DNA from: JADLEX01 sp964586775
Lineage (GTDB): Bacteria > Lernaellota > Lernaellaia > JACKCT01
NCBI GenBank assembly: GCA_964586775.1
Contig: CAZPJD010000250.1
Coordinates: 1 to 25,397 of the forward strand
Reading direction: 5' to 3'
DNA: 25,397 nt
How positions within the stretch are numbered: the stretch's first letter is position 1; each line of letters begins with the position of its first letter. Shown in pieces: positions 1 through 8,597 of this stretch. The position numbers and the translations under genes are program-made. The notes beneath the pieces were generated by a model, which had not been told where the DNA came from, did not search any database, and saw only the letters and a program-made list of their open reading frames with translations.

Positions 1-1
1 C

Positions 2-994
<993 letters not shown>

Positions 995-1003
995 GGGCGT
1001 TCG

Positions 1004-1906
1004 TCAGCCCTCTCGCCACTCCCAGCGCTCGGGATCCCAGACGCGGTTCCCGGACTCCGCCAATACGGGGTCGAGAAACCGTCGCACGGCATCCGAGAGT
1101 TGCTCGATCGACTCCCAGGGCAGCGCGTTTTCCCGTGCAATGCGTTGGTAGACTGGCCCCCACGAATCGGGCGGATTGGGAATCCCGATGGGCACTGCGT
1201 GTGTGTTGCGATACTCGAAGGTTTGCTGCAACGCGTTGCGCAAACGCGATTCGAAGATATTCCCGCCGGTTGCAAGAAGCGCCACATCGGGCAGGTCCCG
1301 CACCCGGGAATTCTCGCGCGGTCGGGGCATGGTGAGCGCGTGGAGCTTTTCCGCGATCTGCGATTCGGTCGGATAGAGACGCACGACGGGTGGCGAGATG
1401 CCCGCGAATTCCAGCACGTCCTCGGCGACCACACGATCGGGCTCCCCGACGATGGGATCGCCGAACGCCACATCGACACCGAAGGCGTGGCCATAAATCT
1501 TTCCCGCGAGACGCGCTTCGACGCGATAGCGCAGCCCGTCGTAACGCATCCCCTCGTTGTGGATGTTCGGGTGATCGCGGTCGGGGTGAACCTCGAACGA
1601 CAGGAAATCGCCGAGATCCAGTCGGCCCGCCTCGCGCAGCTCGTCGAGAACCTCATTGTGCGATCCGCTCAAACGAAGATCGATATCCTTCGTCATCCGC
1701 GCGCGCTCGATGCGAAACTCGATGACGAGTCCGCCTTTGAGGATAACGCGGTCGCCCAAAATCGTGACAAGGCGTGCGAGAAACCGATGGTATACGACAA
1801 GCTGTCGGCGACGCGCGAGATCGGGACCACCCGCCGACGGTGAGCGAAGTCGTTGTTCCAGAGCCATCTTGAAGGCTTCGGGCGTCTTGTACGTTTTCGG
1901 GATCAT
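1004..1906 (-). CDS. abiEii: AbiEii-type nucleotidyltransferase toxin
   Basis: A 300-aa protein of the AbiEii/AbiGii (DUF1814) nucleotidyltransferase family, the toxin of type IV AbiE systems. Family members can act in phage abortive infection, and characterised relatives modify tRNA 3' ends. Visible features are the family-like N-terminus (IPKTYKTPEAF), the nucleotidyltransferase motif with Gly58-Gly59 and the Asp pair Asp74/Asp76 (LKGGLVIEF...TKDIDL), a later Asp in FGVDVAFGD (~145), and ESQIAEKL with Lys187. Key residues are intact, so the toxin looks active. Its ATG overlaps the antitoxin stop by four bases (ATGA), implying translational coupling. It is an accessory module beside lon. Whether it is anti-phage or simply addictive cannot be told from sequence. 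Confidence 0.9.
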   Translation of the reverse strand: MIPKTYKTPEAFKMALEQRLRSPSAGGPDLARRRQLVVYHRFLARLVTILGDRVILKGGLVIEFRIERARMTKDIDLRLSGSHNEVLDELREAGRLDLGDFLSFEVHPDRDHPNIHNEGMRYDGLRYRVEARLAGKIYGHAFGVDVAFGDPIVGEPDRVVAEDVLEFAGISPPVVRLYPTESQIAEKLHALTMPRPRENSRVRDLPDVALLATGGNIFESRLRNALQQTFEYRNTHAVPIGIPNPPDSWGPVYQRIARENALPWESIEQLSDAVRRFLDPVLAESGNRVWDPERWEWREG

Positions 1907-2586
1907 CGCGAAGCCCGTTGCATGACGCTTGTTGAGGTGGACTTCGCCCCTGTGCGGCTGGAAGCCGACGAAGCGAAACGTGGTCCCGAACGGCCGTATG
2001 AAACCGAATAGAAATGCTTGAGATAGTCGATCACGTCGGGAAGCGCATCGCGCCGGAAGAGTCCGCGACTCGCGCCCTGCTCGAACGCGTCACGGATGAT
2101 GTCCGGCGCGACATGGGCGGCCGCGCAGTCGGCGACGGCGCGCCGGGCGCTCGTCACGGGCAAGGGGCCGACCCAGGCGCGGTCCGCTTTTTCGAGATTG
2201 GCATGGGATATCGCGAGACCCGACGGCGCCCGCAGCCGCCGACGCGACCACGACGTGGGGAGCGTGAGGTAAGCGCGAGCCGGCATGGCATCGGACAGGT
2301 TGTGCAGAAAGAGCGCGGTTTCGTGTGAAAAGACTCCCGCGCGATCGGACCAAAGCCAGATCGCCACGAGATCCTCGTTTTCGCCGGGTGGAAAATGAAC
2401 GAGCCGGTAGATCGCCCGGCGCACCCGGGCGAATCGCCCGGCGGCCAGATGCTTTGCGATGAGTTGCGGCGAATACCCCGCCGATTCGGCTTGAGCCGTG
2501 GTGAAAAGCCCCGATTGCGCCGCCGCCGTCTCGAATAGCGCATCCCAGTCGGGCCGGCGGTCGGTCTTTCGCGGGTGAATCGTCAT
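1903..2586 (-). CDS. abiEi: AbiEi-type antitoxin / autorepressor
   Basis: Antitoxin partner of the downstream AbiEii toxin. In known AbiE systems this protein neutralises the toxin and represses its own promoter through an N-terminal winged helix. The N-terminal third fits: LFTTAQAESAGYSPQLIAKHLAAGR resembles a helix-turn-helix, followed by RRAIYRL. The middle resembles the AbiEi C-terminal domain (SHETALFLHNLSD, then ARRAVADCAAAHV). I chose the ATG at 2586 (227 aa); a TTG at 2592 is an in-frame alternative. No Shine-Dalgarno precedes either, and an inverted repeat ends exactly at the ATG. The last ~30 residues are Ser/Arg-rich and look out of frame; a neighbouring frame there reads smoothly into AbiEii, so a frameshift is possible. 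Confidence 0.82.
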   Translation of the reverse strand: MTIHPRKTDRRPDWDALFETAAAQSGLFTTAQAESAGYSPQLIAKHLAAGRFARVRRAIYRLVHFPPGENEDLVAIWLWSDRAGVFSHETALFLHNLSDAMPARAYLTLPTSWSRRRLRAPSGLAISHANLEKADRAWVGPLPVTSARRAVADCAAAHVAPDIIRDAFEQGASRGLFRRDALPDVIDYLKHFYSVSYGRSGPRFASSASSRTGAKSTSTSVMQRASR

Positions 2587-2621
2587 GCACAAACATTAAC
2601 TCTAGGTTTAGTTTTGTGCAA
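2586..2621 (-). promoter_or_regulatory. abiE promoter with inverted-repeat operator
   Basis: Perfect 8-bp inverted repeat, TGCACAAA at 2586-2593 and TTTGTGCA at 2613-2620, with 19 bases between and extra symmetric positions inside (AAC 2598-2600 with GTT 2606-2608). On the minus strand a candidate -35 (TTGCAC, 2616-2621) and a weak -10 (TAATGT, 2593-2598) are 17 bp apart and lie within the repeat. AbiEi-family antitoxins bind inverted repeats in their own promoter, so this is the natural operator. The predicted transcription start falls at about the ATG (2586), suggesting a leaderless message. The repeat is read directly; the function is inferred. Confidence 0.7.
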
Positions 2622-2645
2622 GCGTTTCGAACGAGCCGTCGCCCC

Positions 2646-4949
2646 TCACGGCATCTCGAAAACCGCGTGCAGCAGCGCGTTTTGCCCCGAGTAGGACAGG
2701 TGCACGAGCCCCGAACCGTCCAGCCCGATATCCACGCCCGTGCCCGAATACGGCGACTGGCCGCCCTCGTCCACCTGCCAGATGCGCCATGCGCCGGTCG
2801 CGTTATTGGCATAAACCACGATCGGGCGCACGTCGTCGCCGCCGATCGTGACGTAGGCGATGGCCGCGTGCGTCGTGCCCATGGGGTCCACGATCAGCGC
2901 GATCGCGTTGATCGTGCCCTCCAGAATCGGCTCGTAGCTCCACGCGCCCGACTCGTTCGTCGCGTAGCCCGCGCCCAGCCGGTTCGCCATGACGACGTGG
3001 GCGAATCCCTGCGCGTCGAGCGCGAAGTCGTGCGGCATCCCGTACCAGCCGCCGCCGATCCACCACAAATCCCAGTCGGGCCCGGCTTCGCTTGCGTAAA
3101 ACAGCATCGGCAGCGATGGAAACCACGAGGGCGGCGCGGCGTCGAACCCGTAGGTCATGTGAACGGCGTCCGCGGCGTCAAGCGCGATGTGGCAATCCCA
3201 GCGGTCGCGCCCGAGCGTGTCCACCGCATCGGCGTTCCACGCGCCGCCCGTCCGCCACAGGTGGTACATGGCCATCGCGTCGTTGTCGTTCACGCACGCG
3301 TGCGGGTCGCCGTTCGCGTCGATCGCGAGGTCGAGAAACGCATTCCAGGGATCGTAGGGCGTCACCGTCTCGAAGCTCCAGCCCACGTCGTCGAGCACCA
3401 CATAACGCAGCGCCTGCGGATACGGCACGGGATCGTGATAGAGCACGTGGATGTCGTCGCCATCGGCCGCGATCGACTCGCCGAGCGGCACGTCGTACGG
3501 AAAATCGCCGGCGTCGAAACATTCCGAGATCCACCAGTTCGCGCGAAAGTTCGCGACGCACGGACGCATGGGATCGCGCTCGCGGAAAAAGATGAAGGGA
3601 TAGCCGTGCGTGTCGAGGGCGATCGAGGTGTCCTGCCAGACCTTGCCCGCCTCGTCGAGCGTCGTCTCGTCCCAGTCCGCGCCGTCCCACCGCGCGTGGC
3701 GCAGCACGTCGAACTCGCCCGAGATCGGCAGATGGATCGAGCCGTCGGGCGCGGGCACGGCGGTCCACGCGCGATACGGCCGCGCGCGCGTATCGACCTG
3801 CCACGTCGCGCCGTCCCACGCGGCAAGGCCGAGCTGATTCCACGTGGTGAATACGATGCGCGCTCGATCGTTATCGTCCAGCCACATGGCGACGGGGTTC
3901 GCCATGTCGCCCGCGGGCACGGGCTCGACGGTCCACGCCCCGCCGTATTCGTACACGTGCACCACGCCATACACCGGCTCGCCCAGAATGGACGACGCGA
4001 TGTGCAGGACGCCGTTCGAGTCGAAGGCCACGCCCGCCGCGGGGGTGACGTCCCAGCTCGTGATGGCGATGTCGCGCGACCACAGCAGGCCGGCCTTGCG
4101 ATAGACCGACAGATTGTAGGGTTCCCCGTCGCGCACTTCCCACGTGACGATCGCCGCCCCGCCCTGCGCGTCGCCCGCGACGCTCACGCTGTAGAGCCGC
4201 TCCTCGGCGTACACGCGCACGCGCTCGATCGTCCACGCGCCGCCCGCGAGCTTGGCGTGGTACAGGTGTTCCTCCGCCGATCCATCCGGCAGGTGCACGA
4301 AGACGACGTGAATCGTGCCGTCCGCGCCGCGCGCGATGTCGTAGTTCACGTCGAGCGTGCGCCCCGGCAGGTCGTCGATGCGCGTGAACTGCCACGCGCC
4401 CGTCTCGTTCGTCGCGTAATACAGACGACGCTCGCGCGTGTGAAACCACGCGATGTGAAGCGCGCCGTCGGGATCGGTCACGACCTTGGGCTCGAGGCCC
4501 GCGTCGCACCGGATGATGTTCGTCTGAAACGAGCCGCCGAAGGATTCATACGACACCAGCTCGCGCCCGCGCGATGCGAGCACCACGATCGAACCATCGG
4601 GACGCACCGCGATGCCGGGCCGCGCGCACCCCGGGCAGCCGCCCGCGACGCGCTCGATGAACAGGCCATCGAGGCCGTCGTCGTCGCCCGTGTCGTCGTC
4701 CGCCGTGTCGTCATCGGTCGTGTCGTCATCGGATGTGTCGTCATCGACGGAATCGTCGTCCGTCGCATCGTCATCCACCGTGTCGTCATCGGCGAGGTCG
4801 TCGTCCGTCGCCGCGTCGTCATCAAGCGTGTCGTCGTCTTGCGCCGAGTCCTCGGCGTCCTCGTCGCCACAGCCGCCCGCGCAGGCGGTGGCGACAAGCG
4901 TCGCGAAGAGGATCGCCAAAATTCGTATAGTTCGAATGGTGGAGCCCAT
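2646..4949 (-). CDS. Asp-rich surface lipoprotein with 14 propeller-like repeats
   Basis: A 767-aa predicted exported lipoprotein. The start at 4949 is preceded by GGAG and opens a signal peptide with a hydrophobic core and a lipobox-like ATAC (Cys23). Residues ~38-95 are a low-complexity linker of DDD-plus-two-residue units. The rest is built from about 14 repeats of ~45-55 residues, each of the pattern D..G..H..Y followed by an aromatic strand and often GAW..E.V (for example DGTIHVVF, NGVLHIAS, DGSIHLPI, SGLVHLSY). Such repeats form beta-propeller blades, and 14 would suit two seven-bladed propellers. No catalytic motif is recognised, so a binding or scaffold role is more likely than an enzymatic one. 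The frame stays open upstream into cstA, but the signal peptide fixes the start. Confidence 0.85.
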   Translation of the reverse strand: MGSTIRTIRILAILFATLVATACAGGCGDEDAEDSAQDDDTLDDDAATDDDLADDDTVDDDATDDDSVDDDTSDDDTTDDDTADDDTGDDDGLDGLFIERVAGGCPGCARPGIAVRPDGSIVVLASRGRELVSYESFGGSFQTNIIRCDAGLEPKVVTDPDGALHIAWFHTRERRLYYATNETGAWQFTRIDDLPGRTLDVNYDIARGADGTIHVVFVHLPDGSAEEHLYHAKLAGGAWTIERVRVYAEERLYSVSVAGDAQGGAAIVTWEVRDGEPYNLSVYRKAGLLWSRDIAITSWDVTPAAGVAFDSNGVLHIASSILGEPVYGVVHVYEYGGAWTVEPVPAGDMANPVAMWLDDNDRARIVFTTWNQLGLAAWDGATWQVDTRARPYRAWTAVPAPDGSIHLPISGEFDVLRHARWDGADWDETTLDEAGKVWQDTSIALDTHGYPFIFFRERDPMRPCVANFRANWWISECFDAGDFPYDVPLGESIAADGDDIHVLYHDPVPYPQALRYVVLDDVGWSFETVTPYDPWNAFLDLAIDANGDPHACVNDNDAMAMYHLWRTGGAWNADAVDTLGRDRWDCHIALDAADAVHMTYGFDAAPPSWFPSLPMLFYASEAGPDWDLWWIGGGWYGMPHDFALDAQGFAHVVMANRLGAGYATNESGAWSYEPILEGTINAIALIVDPMGTTHAAIAYVTIGGDDVRPIVVYANNATGAWRIWQVDEGGQSPYSGTGVDIGLDGSGLVHLSYSGQNALLHAVFEMP
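4665..4838 (-). repeat. Asp-rich coding repeat (5-aa period)
   Basis: Codes for residues ~38-95 of the lipoprotein: units of DDD plus two variable residues (T, A, S, V, L, G). GAC and GAT codons are mixed, so the tract looks maintained as protein and not as fresh DNA slippage. It joins the lipid anchor to the propeller repeats. Confidence 0.9.
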
Positions 4950-5011
4950 GGCCGCGTGCTCCGATCGATGAAACTTCGCGGATGATAACACACCCGCGCG
5001 AAATTCGCGGC

Positions 5012-6691
5012 CTACGCCTCGCGGCGGCGGCGCATCACGACCGAGACGAACGCCTCGTACAGCAGCCAGATCGTGAGGACAAAAAGTACGATCGCGGCGG
5101 TGCCGACGATGATCTCGTCCGCGCCGACCTTGCCGCCGACCAGCTCCGGAAACTTCGCGAGGATCGGCTTGATCTGCAAGACGAGCGAGGTGAGCGTCAC
5201 CGCCATCATGAAGACCATCGGGATCGCCGCGTAGATCGCCTTGCGCCCCGTCTTCACCAGCCAGATCGTGACGGCGAGCAGCGTGAGCGACGCCATGAGC
5301 TGGTTGCTGGTGCCGAAGAGCGGCCACGCCTTTAGGTACGCCTTTTCTTTCGTCAGCATCAGAAACGCGAAGGGCGGCAACAGCGTGATGACGGTGCTCA
5401 CCAGCGCGCCCGCGCGCGACTTCCACCCAAAAAGTTCCTGCACCACGTAACGCGACAGGCGCGTGCACACGTCGAGCGTGTCGTACACGAAGGTGGCGAA
5501 AGCCATGAGCGCGAAGGTGAGCGCGAGCTTGAAGTCGATGCCGAGAATCCCCATGTATTTCGCGAGGCCGTTGGCGTAGATCACGTTGGGATCGCTTTTG
5601 AGCATCGGGTCGCCCTTGGCGAGGATCATGACCGTGACGAGGGCGAGCACGGCGACGAGACCCTCGAGCAGCATCGACCCGAGGCCCACGCGGATCGTGT
5701 CGCTCTCGACGCGGATCTGTTTGGACGTGGTCCCCGAGCTGACGATACCGTGAAAGCCCGAGCACGCCCCGCATGCGATGGTGATGAAGAGCGCGGGGAA
5801 GAGCAGCTTGCCGGTCTCGATGCCGCGCCAGCCGTCGAGGTTGAACGCGGGATACTGGATGTCGTAGTTGCCGAAGAGCGCGCCGAACACGCCGACCGCG
5901 AGCGTGATGTAAAGGAACCATCCGCCCAGATACCCGCGCGGCTGGAGCAGAAGCCACATCGGCAGCAGCGCCGCCACCGCGCAGTAGACGATCAGCACCA
6001 CCTCCCACCCTTTCACGGGAATCGCGGCGAGGGCCGATTCGAATCCGGGGGGCAGGTGGTCGCTGAGCCAGATCACGCCAAACAGCAGCGCCATGAAGAC
6101 GACCGTCGTCACGCCCAGCGGCGCTTTGGCGTAACGCAGCACGATCCCCATGCCGACGCCGAGGAACAGGTACACCATCGACGCGAAGGCCACGCCCGGC
6201 CCCAGCACCATGTCGCCGCTCACCGCGACAAACGACTGCGCCGTCACGTCGGTGAACGCGATGATGATGTACATGAGCGCGATCCAGATGAACGACAGGA
6301 ACAGGATGTACGAAATCGGCGAGAGGTTTTGCTTGACGATCTCGCCGATCGTCATCGCCTTGTTGCGCACCGACGCGATCAACGACAGGAAGTCGTGAAC
6401 GCCGCCGACGAAGATCGCGCCAAGCACGATCCACAGCAGCGCCGGTCCCCAGCCGAACCACATGCCCGCAAGGATCGGCCCGACGATCGGGCCCGCCGCG
6501 GCGATGGCCGAAAAATGCTGCGGCAGCAGCATCGACGCCTTGGCGGGCACAAAATCCTCGCCGTCGTTGACCTCGACCGAGGGCGTTACGCGCCGGTCGT
6601 CGATTTCGAGTTCGGCGGTGAAGAACCGGCCATACACGACGTAGGCGATGCCCAATACGACGGCGACCGTGATGACGATGAGTGCAATCAC
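5012..6691 (-). CDS. cstA: Carbon starvation protein A (CstA) family transporter
   Basis: Inner-membrane transporter of the CstA/BtsT family; characterised members import peptides or pyruvate when carbon is scarce. The GTG at 6691 has GGGAG eight bases upstream and begins the first membrane helix (IALIVITVAVVLGIAYVVYG). Family hallmarks include FVPAKASMLLPQHFSAIAAAGP, GGVHDFLSL with RNKAMTIGE, and ACGACSGFHGIVSSGTTSKQ, with hydrophobic segments throughout. At 559 aa it is the shorter bacterial form; E. coli CstA is about 700 aa. It appears monocistronic, with 77 bases upstream and 62 bases to the next lipoprotein gene. The substrate (peptide or pyruvate) cannot be decided here. Confidence 0.93.
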   Translation of the reverse strand: MIALIVITVAVVLGIAYVVYGRFFTAELEIDDRRVTPSVEVNDGEDFVPAKASMLLPQHFSAIAAAGPIVGPILAGMWFGWGPALLWIVLGAIFVGGVHDFLSLIASVRNKAMTIGEIVKQNLSPISYILFLSFIWIALMYIIIAFTDVTAQSFVAVSGDMVLGPGVAFASMVYLFLGVGMGIVLRYAKAPLGVTTVVFMALLFGVIWLSDHLPPGFESALAAIPVKGWEVVLIVYCAVAALLPMWLLLQPRGYLGGWFLYITLAVGVFGALFGNYDIQYPAFNLDGWRGIETGKLLFPALFITIACGACSGFHGIVSSGTTSKQIRVESDTIRVGLGSMLLEGLVAVLALVTVMILAKGDPMLKSDPNVIYANGLAKYMGILGIDFKLALTFALMAFATFVYDTLDVCTRLSRYVVQELFGWKSRAGALVSTVITLLPPFAFLMLTKEKAYLKAWPLFGTSNQLMASLTLLAVTIWLVKTGRKAIYAAIPMVFMMAVTLTSLVLQIKPILAKFPELVGGKVGADEIIVGTAAIVLFVLTIWLLYEAFVSVVMRRRREA

Positions 6692-6768
6692 GCGCGGATC
6701 TCCCGGATTGTCGATTGGGCGGGATTCTGTACGGGGTTGCCCGCGTCGCGCAAGGGATCGACGAATTG

Positions 6769-7914
6769 TCAGCGATCGAACGACGGCGCAGCGGGCGGCG
6801 GCCATTGCCACGGAATCGCGCGGCCCGCGTCGGCCCGAATGTCGGCCTTGCGCGCGTGCAGATCCTCGGCGGTCTTCACAAGATCTTCTGGCGCAACCGC
6901 CCCGGGTACGCACGCCGCGCGCGTCGCACGCACCAGACGCAGCCGCTCGTCAGTCCACGCGATTCGCCCCGCCGCGTAGTCGGTCGCGAAGGTTTCGTGC
7001 GTCCACAGGTCGTCCCACGCGAGGCCGAACGATTCGCCGGTGATCGCCGCGAGCACACCGAAGTCGCCGGGCGCGCACTCCTTGGTGCGGCGGATGTTGT
7101 GGCGCACCTGTTCGTCGCTCATGCCCGGCCCGCGCCAACGCGCGTCGTAGAACGCAAAATCGGTGTGCGCGTCGAGCCAATCGACGAGCAGGAAGATCAG
7201 GCGGTCGCGATGGTCCACGATCGCGCTCCATAAGCGGTGCGCGGGCGCGAAACGCCACTCGATGCGCGTGCGGGCGAGGCCGAAGACAAAGGGATCGGGC
7301 TGGCCGAATGGCGCGGCGGCGGCCATGTCGTCGAAGACCGCGAGGATCTCGGCGGACTCCTCCACCCTGCGCGGCAGCCAGTTCGATTTGGCGAAATCGA
7401 GCGTTTTGACGAGCCCGGCGCGCGCCACGGGCGCCGCGCCTTCGAGCACGCGCGTCAGCCCCTCTTCTTCCATCATCCGCAAAAAGACGGGGTAGCTCGC
7501 GCCCGAGCGGCCGATTTCGAGAATGCGTTTTACGAATGGAATCAGCGCGCGCGCATCCTCGCCCGCGTCGCCGCGTTCGTAGGTCGCGAGCGCGTCTTCG
7601 TAAGACTTCAGCGATTGCACGAGCAGCGACTCGTCGCTCGGCCCGCCGCCCGAAGACGCCGAGGCCGATGCCGCGGCGGCCAGCGCGCGCCCATAAGCGT
7701 CGCTGAATTTCAGGAAGAGCCCTTCCTGCATGAGCAGACCGGAAAAGGTCGCGAAGTCGTCGTTGGTCGCGGCGAGGTGCTCCATGCGCGCGAGCGATTC
7801 GCGCATCGCGTCCACGTCCGCGCCGGAAAGCTTCTTCGCGTCGACGTCTCGCATGAAGTCGCGAAAGGTGCCGAGCATGGGATCGACGAACATGGCGGGG
7901 ACGGGCATGGTCAT
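6769..7914 (-). CDS. Conserved-looking hypothetical protein
   Basis: A 381-aa protein I do not recognise. No signal peptide or membrane segment is visible; it looks soluble and mainly alpha-helical, with an Ala/Ser/Gly-rich loop (AAAASASASSGGG) about a quarter of the way in and many Trp residues in the second half (for example FLLVDWLDAHTDFAFYDARW and LAWDDLWTHETF). Its ATG (7914) overlaps the stop of the upstream unknown gene by four bases (ATGA), so the two are probably made together and may interact. It is the last gene of a serS-led transcription unit. A longer open frame upstream of 7914 overlaps the neighbour and was not used. Confidence 0.8.
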   Translation of the reverse strand: MTMPVPAMFVDPMLGTFRDFMRDVDAKKLSGADVDAMRESLARMEHLAATNDDFATFSGLLMQEGLFLKFSDAYGRALAAAASASASSGGGPSDESLLVQSLKSYEDALATYERGDAGEDARALIPFVKRILEIGRSGASYPVFLRMMEEEGLTRVLEGAAPVARAGLVKTLDFAKSNWLPRRVEESAEILAVFDDMAAAAPFGQPDPFVFGLARTRIEWRFAPAHRLWSAIVDHRDRLIFLLVDWLDAHTDFAFYDARWRGPGMSDEQVRHNIRRTKECAPGDFGVLAAITGESFGLAWDDLWTHETFATDYAAGRIAWTDERLRLVRATRAACVPGAVAPEDLVKTAEDLHARKADIRADAGRAIPWQWPPPAAPSFDR

Positions 7915-8585
7915 CGCCCCCCGATCGCGCGCACGTATTCGGCGATGCGACGGCGCAGCGTGTCGTCGGGCAGCGGAAGGCGGCGGCGATGCCGCGCCTG
8001 CCACAGCGCGTCCCAATTCGGCTCGTAGTCGGGCACGAACTTGCGCACGCCGTCGCGCGTCGTCGCGGCCATCTCGGTCGTGCGCGCGCGCGTTTCGGCG
8101 ACGAATTCGGTGCGCTCGGCCTTCCACTCGGCTGGTACCTGGGCCGTCTCCCAGATTTGAAGATCTTCGAGGACTTTGAGCGTGTTCCAAAACTCGTCGC
8201 GCGGCGATTCGTCCGCCGTGATGGGCGCGTTCGATCGCTCGAGCGTCTGCGAGACCATCGTGTTCAGCGCGGCGACGTCGGTGTATTCCCGCGTGGCGAG
8301 CGTCTCGGCGACCTTGCGATGCGGCGCGGCGCGCACGGGTTCTTCAAGATCCTCATACAGCTTCGCACGGGCTTCCTCTTGATCCCACACCAGCGCGACG
8401 GCGCACTTGACGTGCAGCGCCTCGCCGATCACCCGCTTGCCGAAGGTTTCGAGATCGGGCGCGGTCTCGATGGCGTCCAGCATCGCCCGCTGCGCCGCGG
8501 CGGTGCGGGGATAGTTGGGATCACCGTCGTAGCGGCGCAGACGTGCGCGATAGTACTCGACGTATTCCTGGTGACGTTGATCCAC
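7911..8585 (-). CDS. Hypothetical protein downstream of serS
   Basis: A 224-aa soluble, charged, helix-rich protein without a recognised domain. The GTG start at 8585 is well supported by AAGGAGG six bases upstream; that ribosome-binding site overlaps the serS stop codon region, so translation should follow serS closely. The N-terminus (QEYVEYYRARLRRYDGDPNYP) is rich in Tyr and Arg, and the C-terminus is strongly basic (WQARHRRRLPLPDDTLRRR). Its stop overlaps the next ATG by four bases. The tight serS arrangement suggests a cytoplasmic role, but proximity alone does not show a role in translation. Confidence 0.8.
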   Translation of the reverse strand: MDQRHQEYVEYYRARLRRYDGDPNYPRTAAAQRAMLDAIETAPDLETFGKRVIGEALHVKCAVALVWDQEEARAKLYEDLEEPVRAAPHRKVAETLATREYTDVAALNTMVSQTLERSNAPITADESPRDEFWNTLKVLEDLQIWETAQVPAEWKAERTEFVAETRARTTEMAATTRDGVRKFVPDYEPNWDALWQARHRRRLPLPDDTLRRRIAEYVRAIGGR

Positions 8586-8597
8586 AGGCGCCCTCCT

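Noticed and set aside
2616..4985. 789-aa plus-strand open frame opposite the propeller lipoprotein
   Set aside because: It is antisense to a gene with a clear signal peptide, linker and repeats. Its Arg/Val/His-rich text and RRVVIG-type repeats are the mirror of Asp codons in GC-rich DNA.
4968..5012. CGCGAAATTCGCG palindrome between cstA and the lipoprotein gene as a terminator
   Set aside because: It has almost no loop and no T-run on the minus strand.
4950..6461. N-terminal continuation of the propeller lipoprotein frame across cstA
   Set aside because: The signal peptide and lipobox fix the start at 4949, and the upstream text is out-of-frame CstA.
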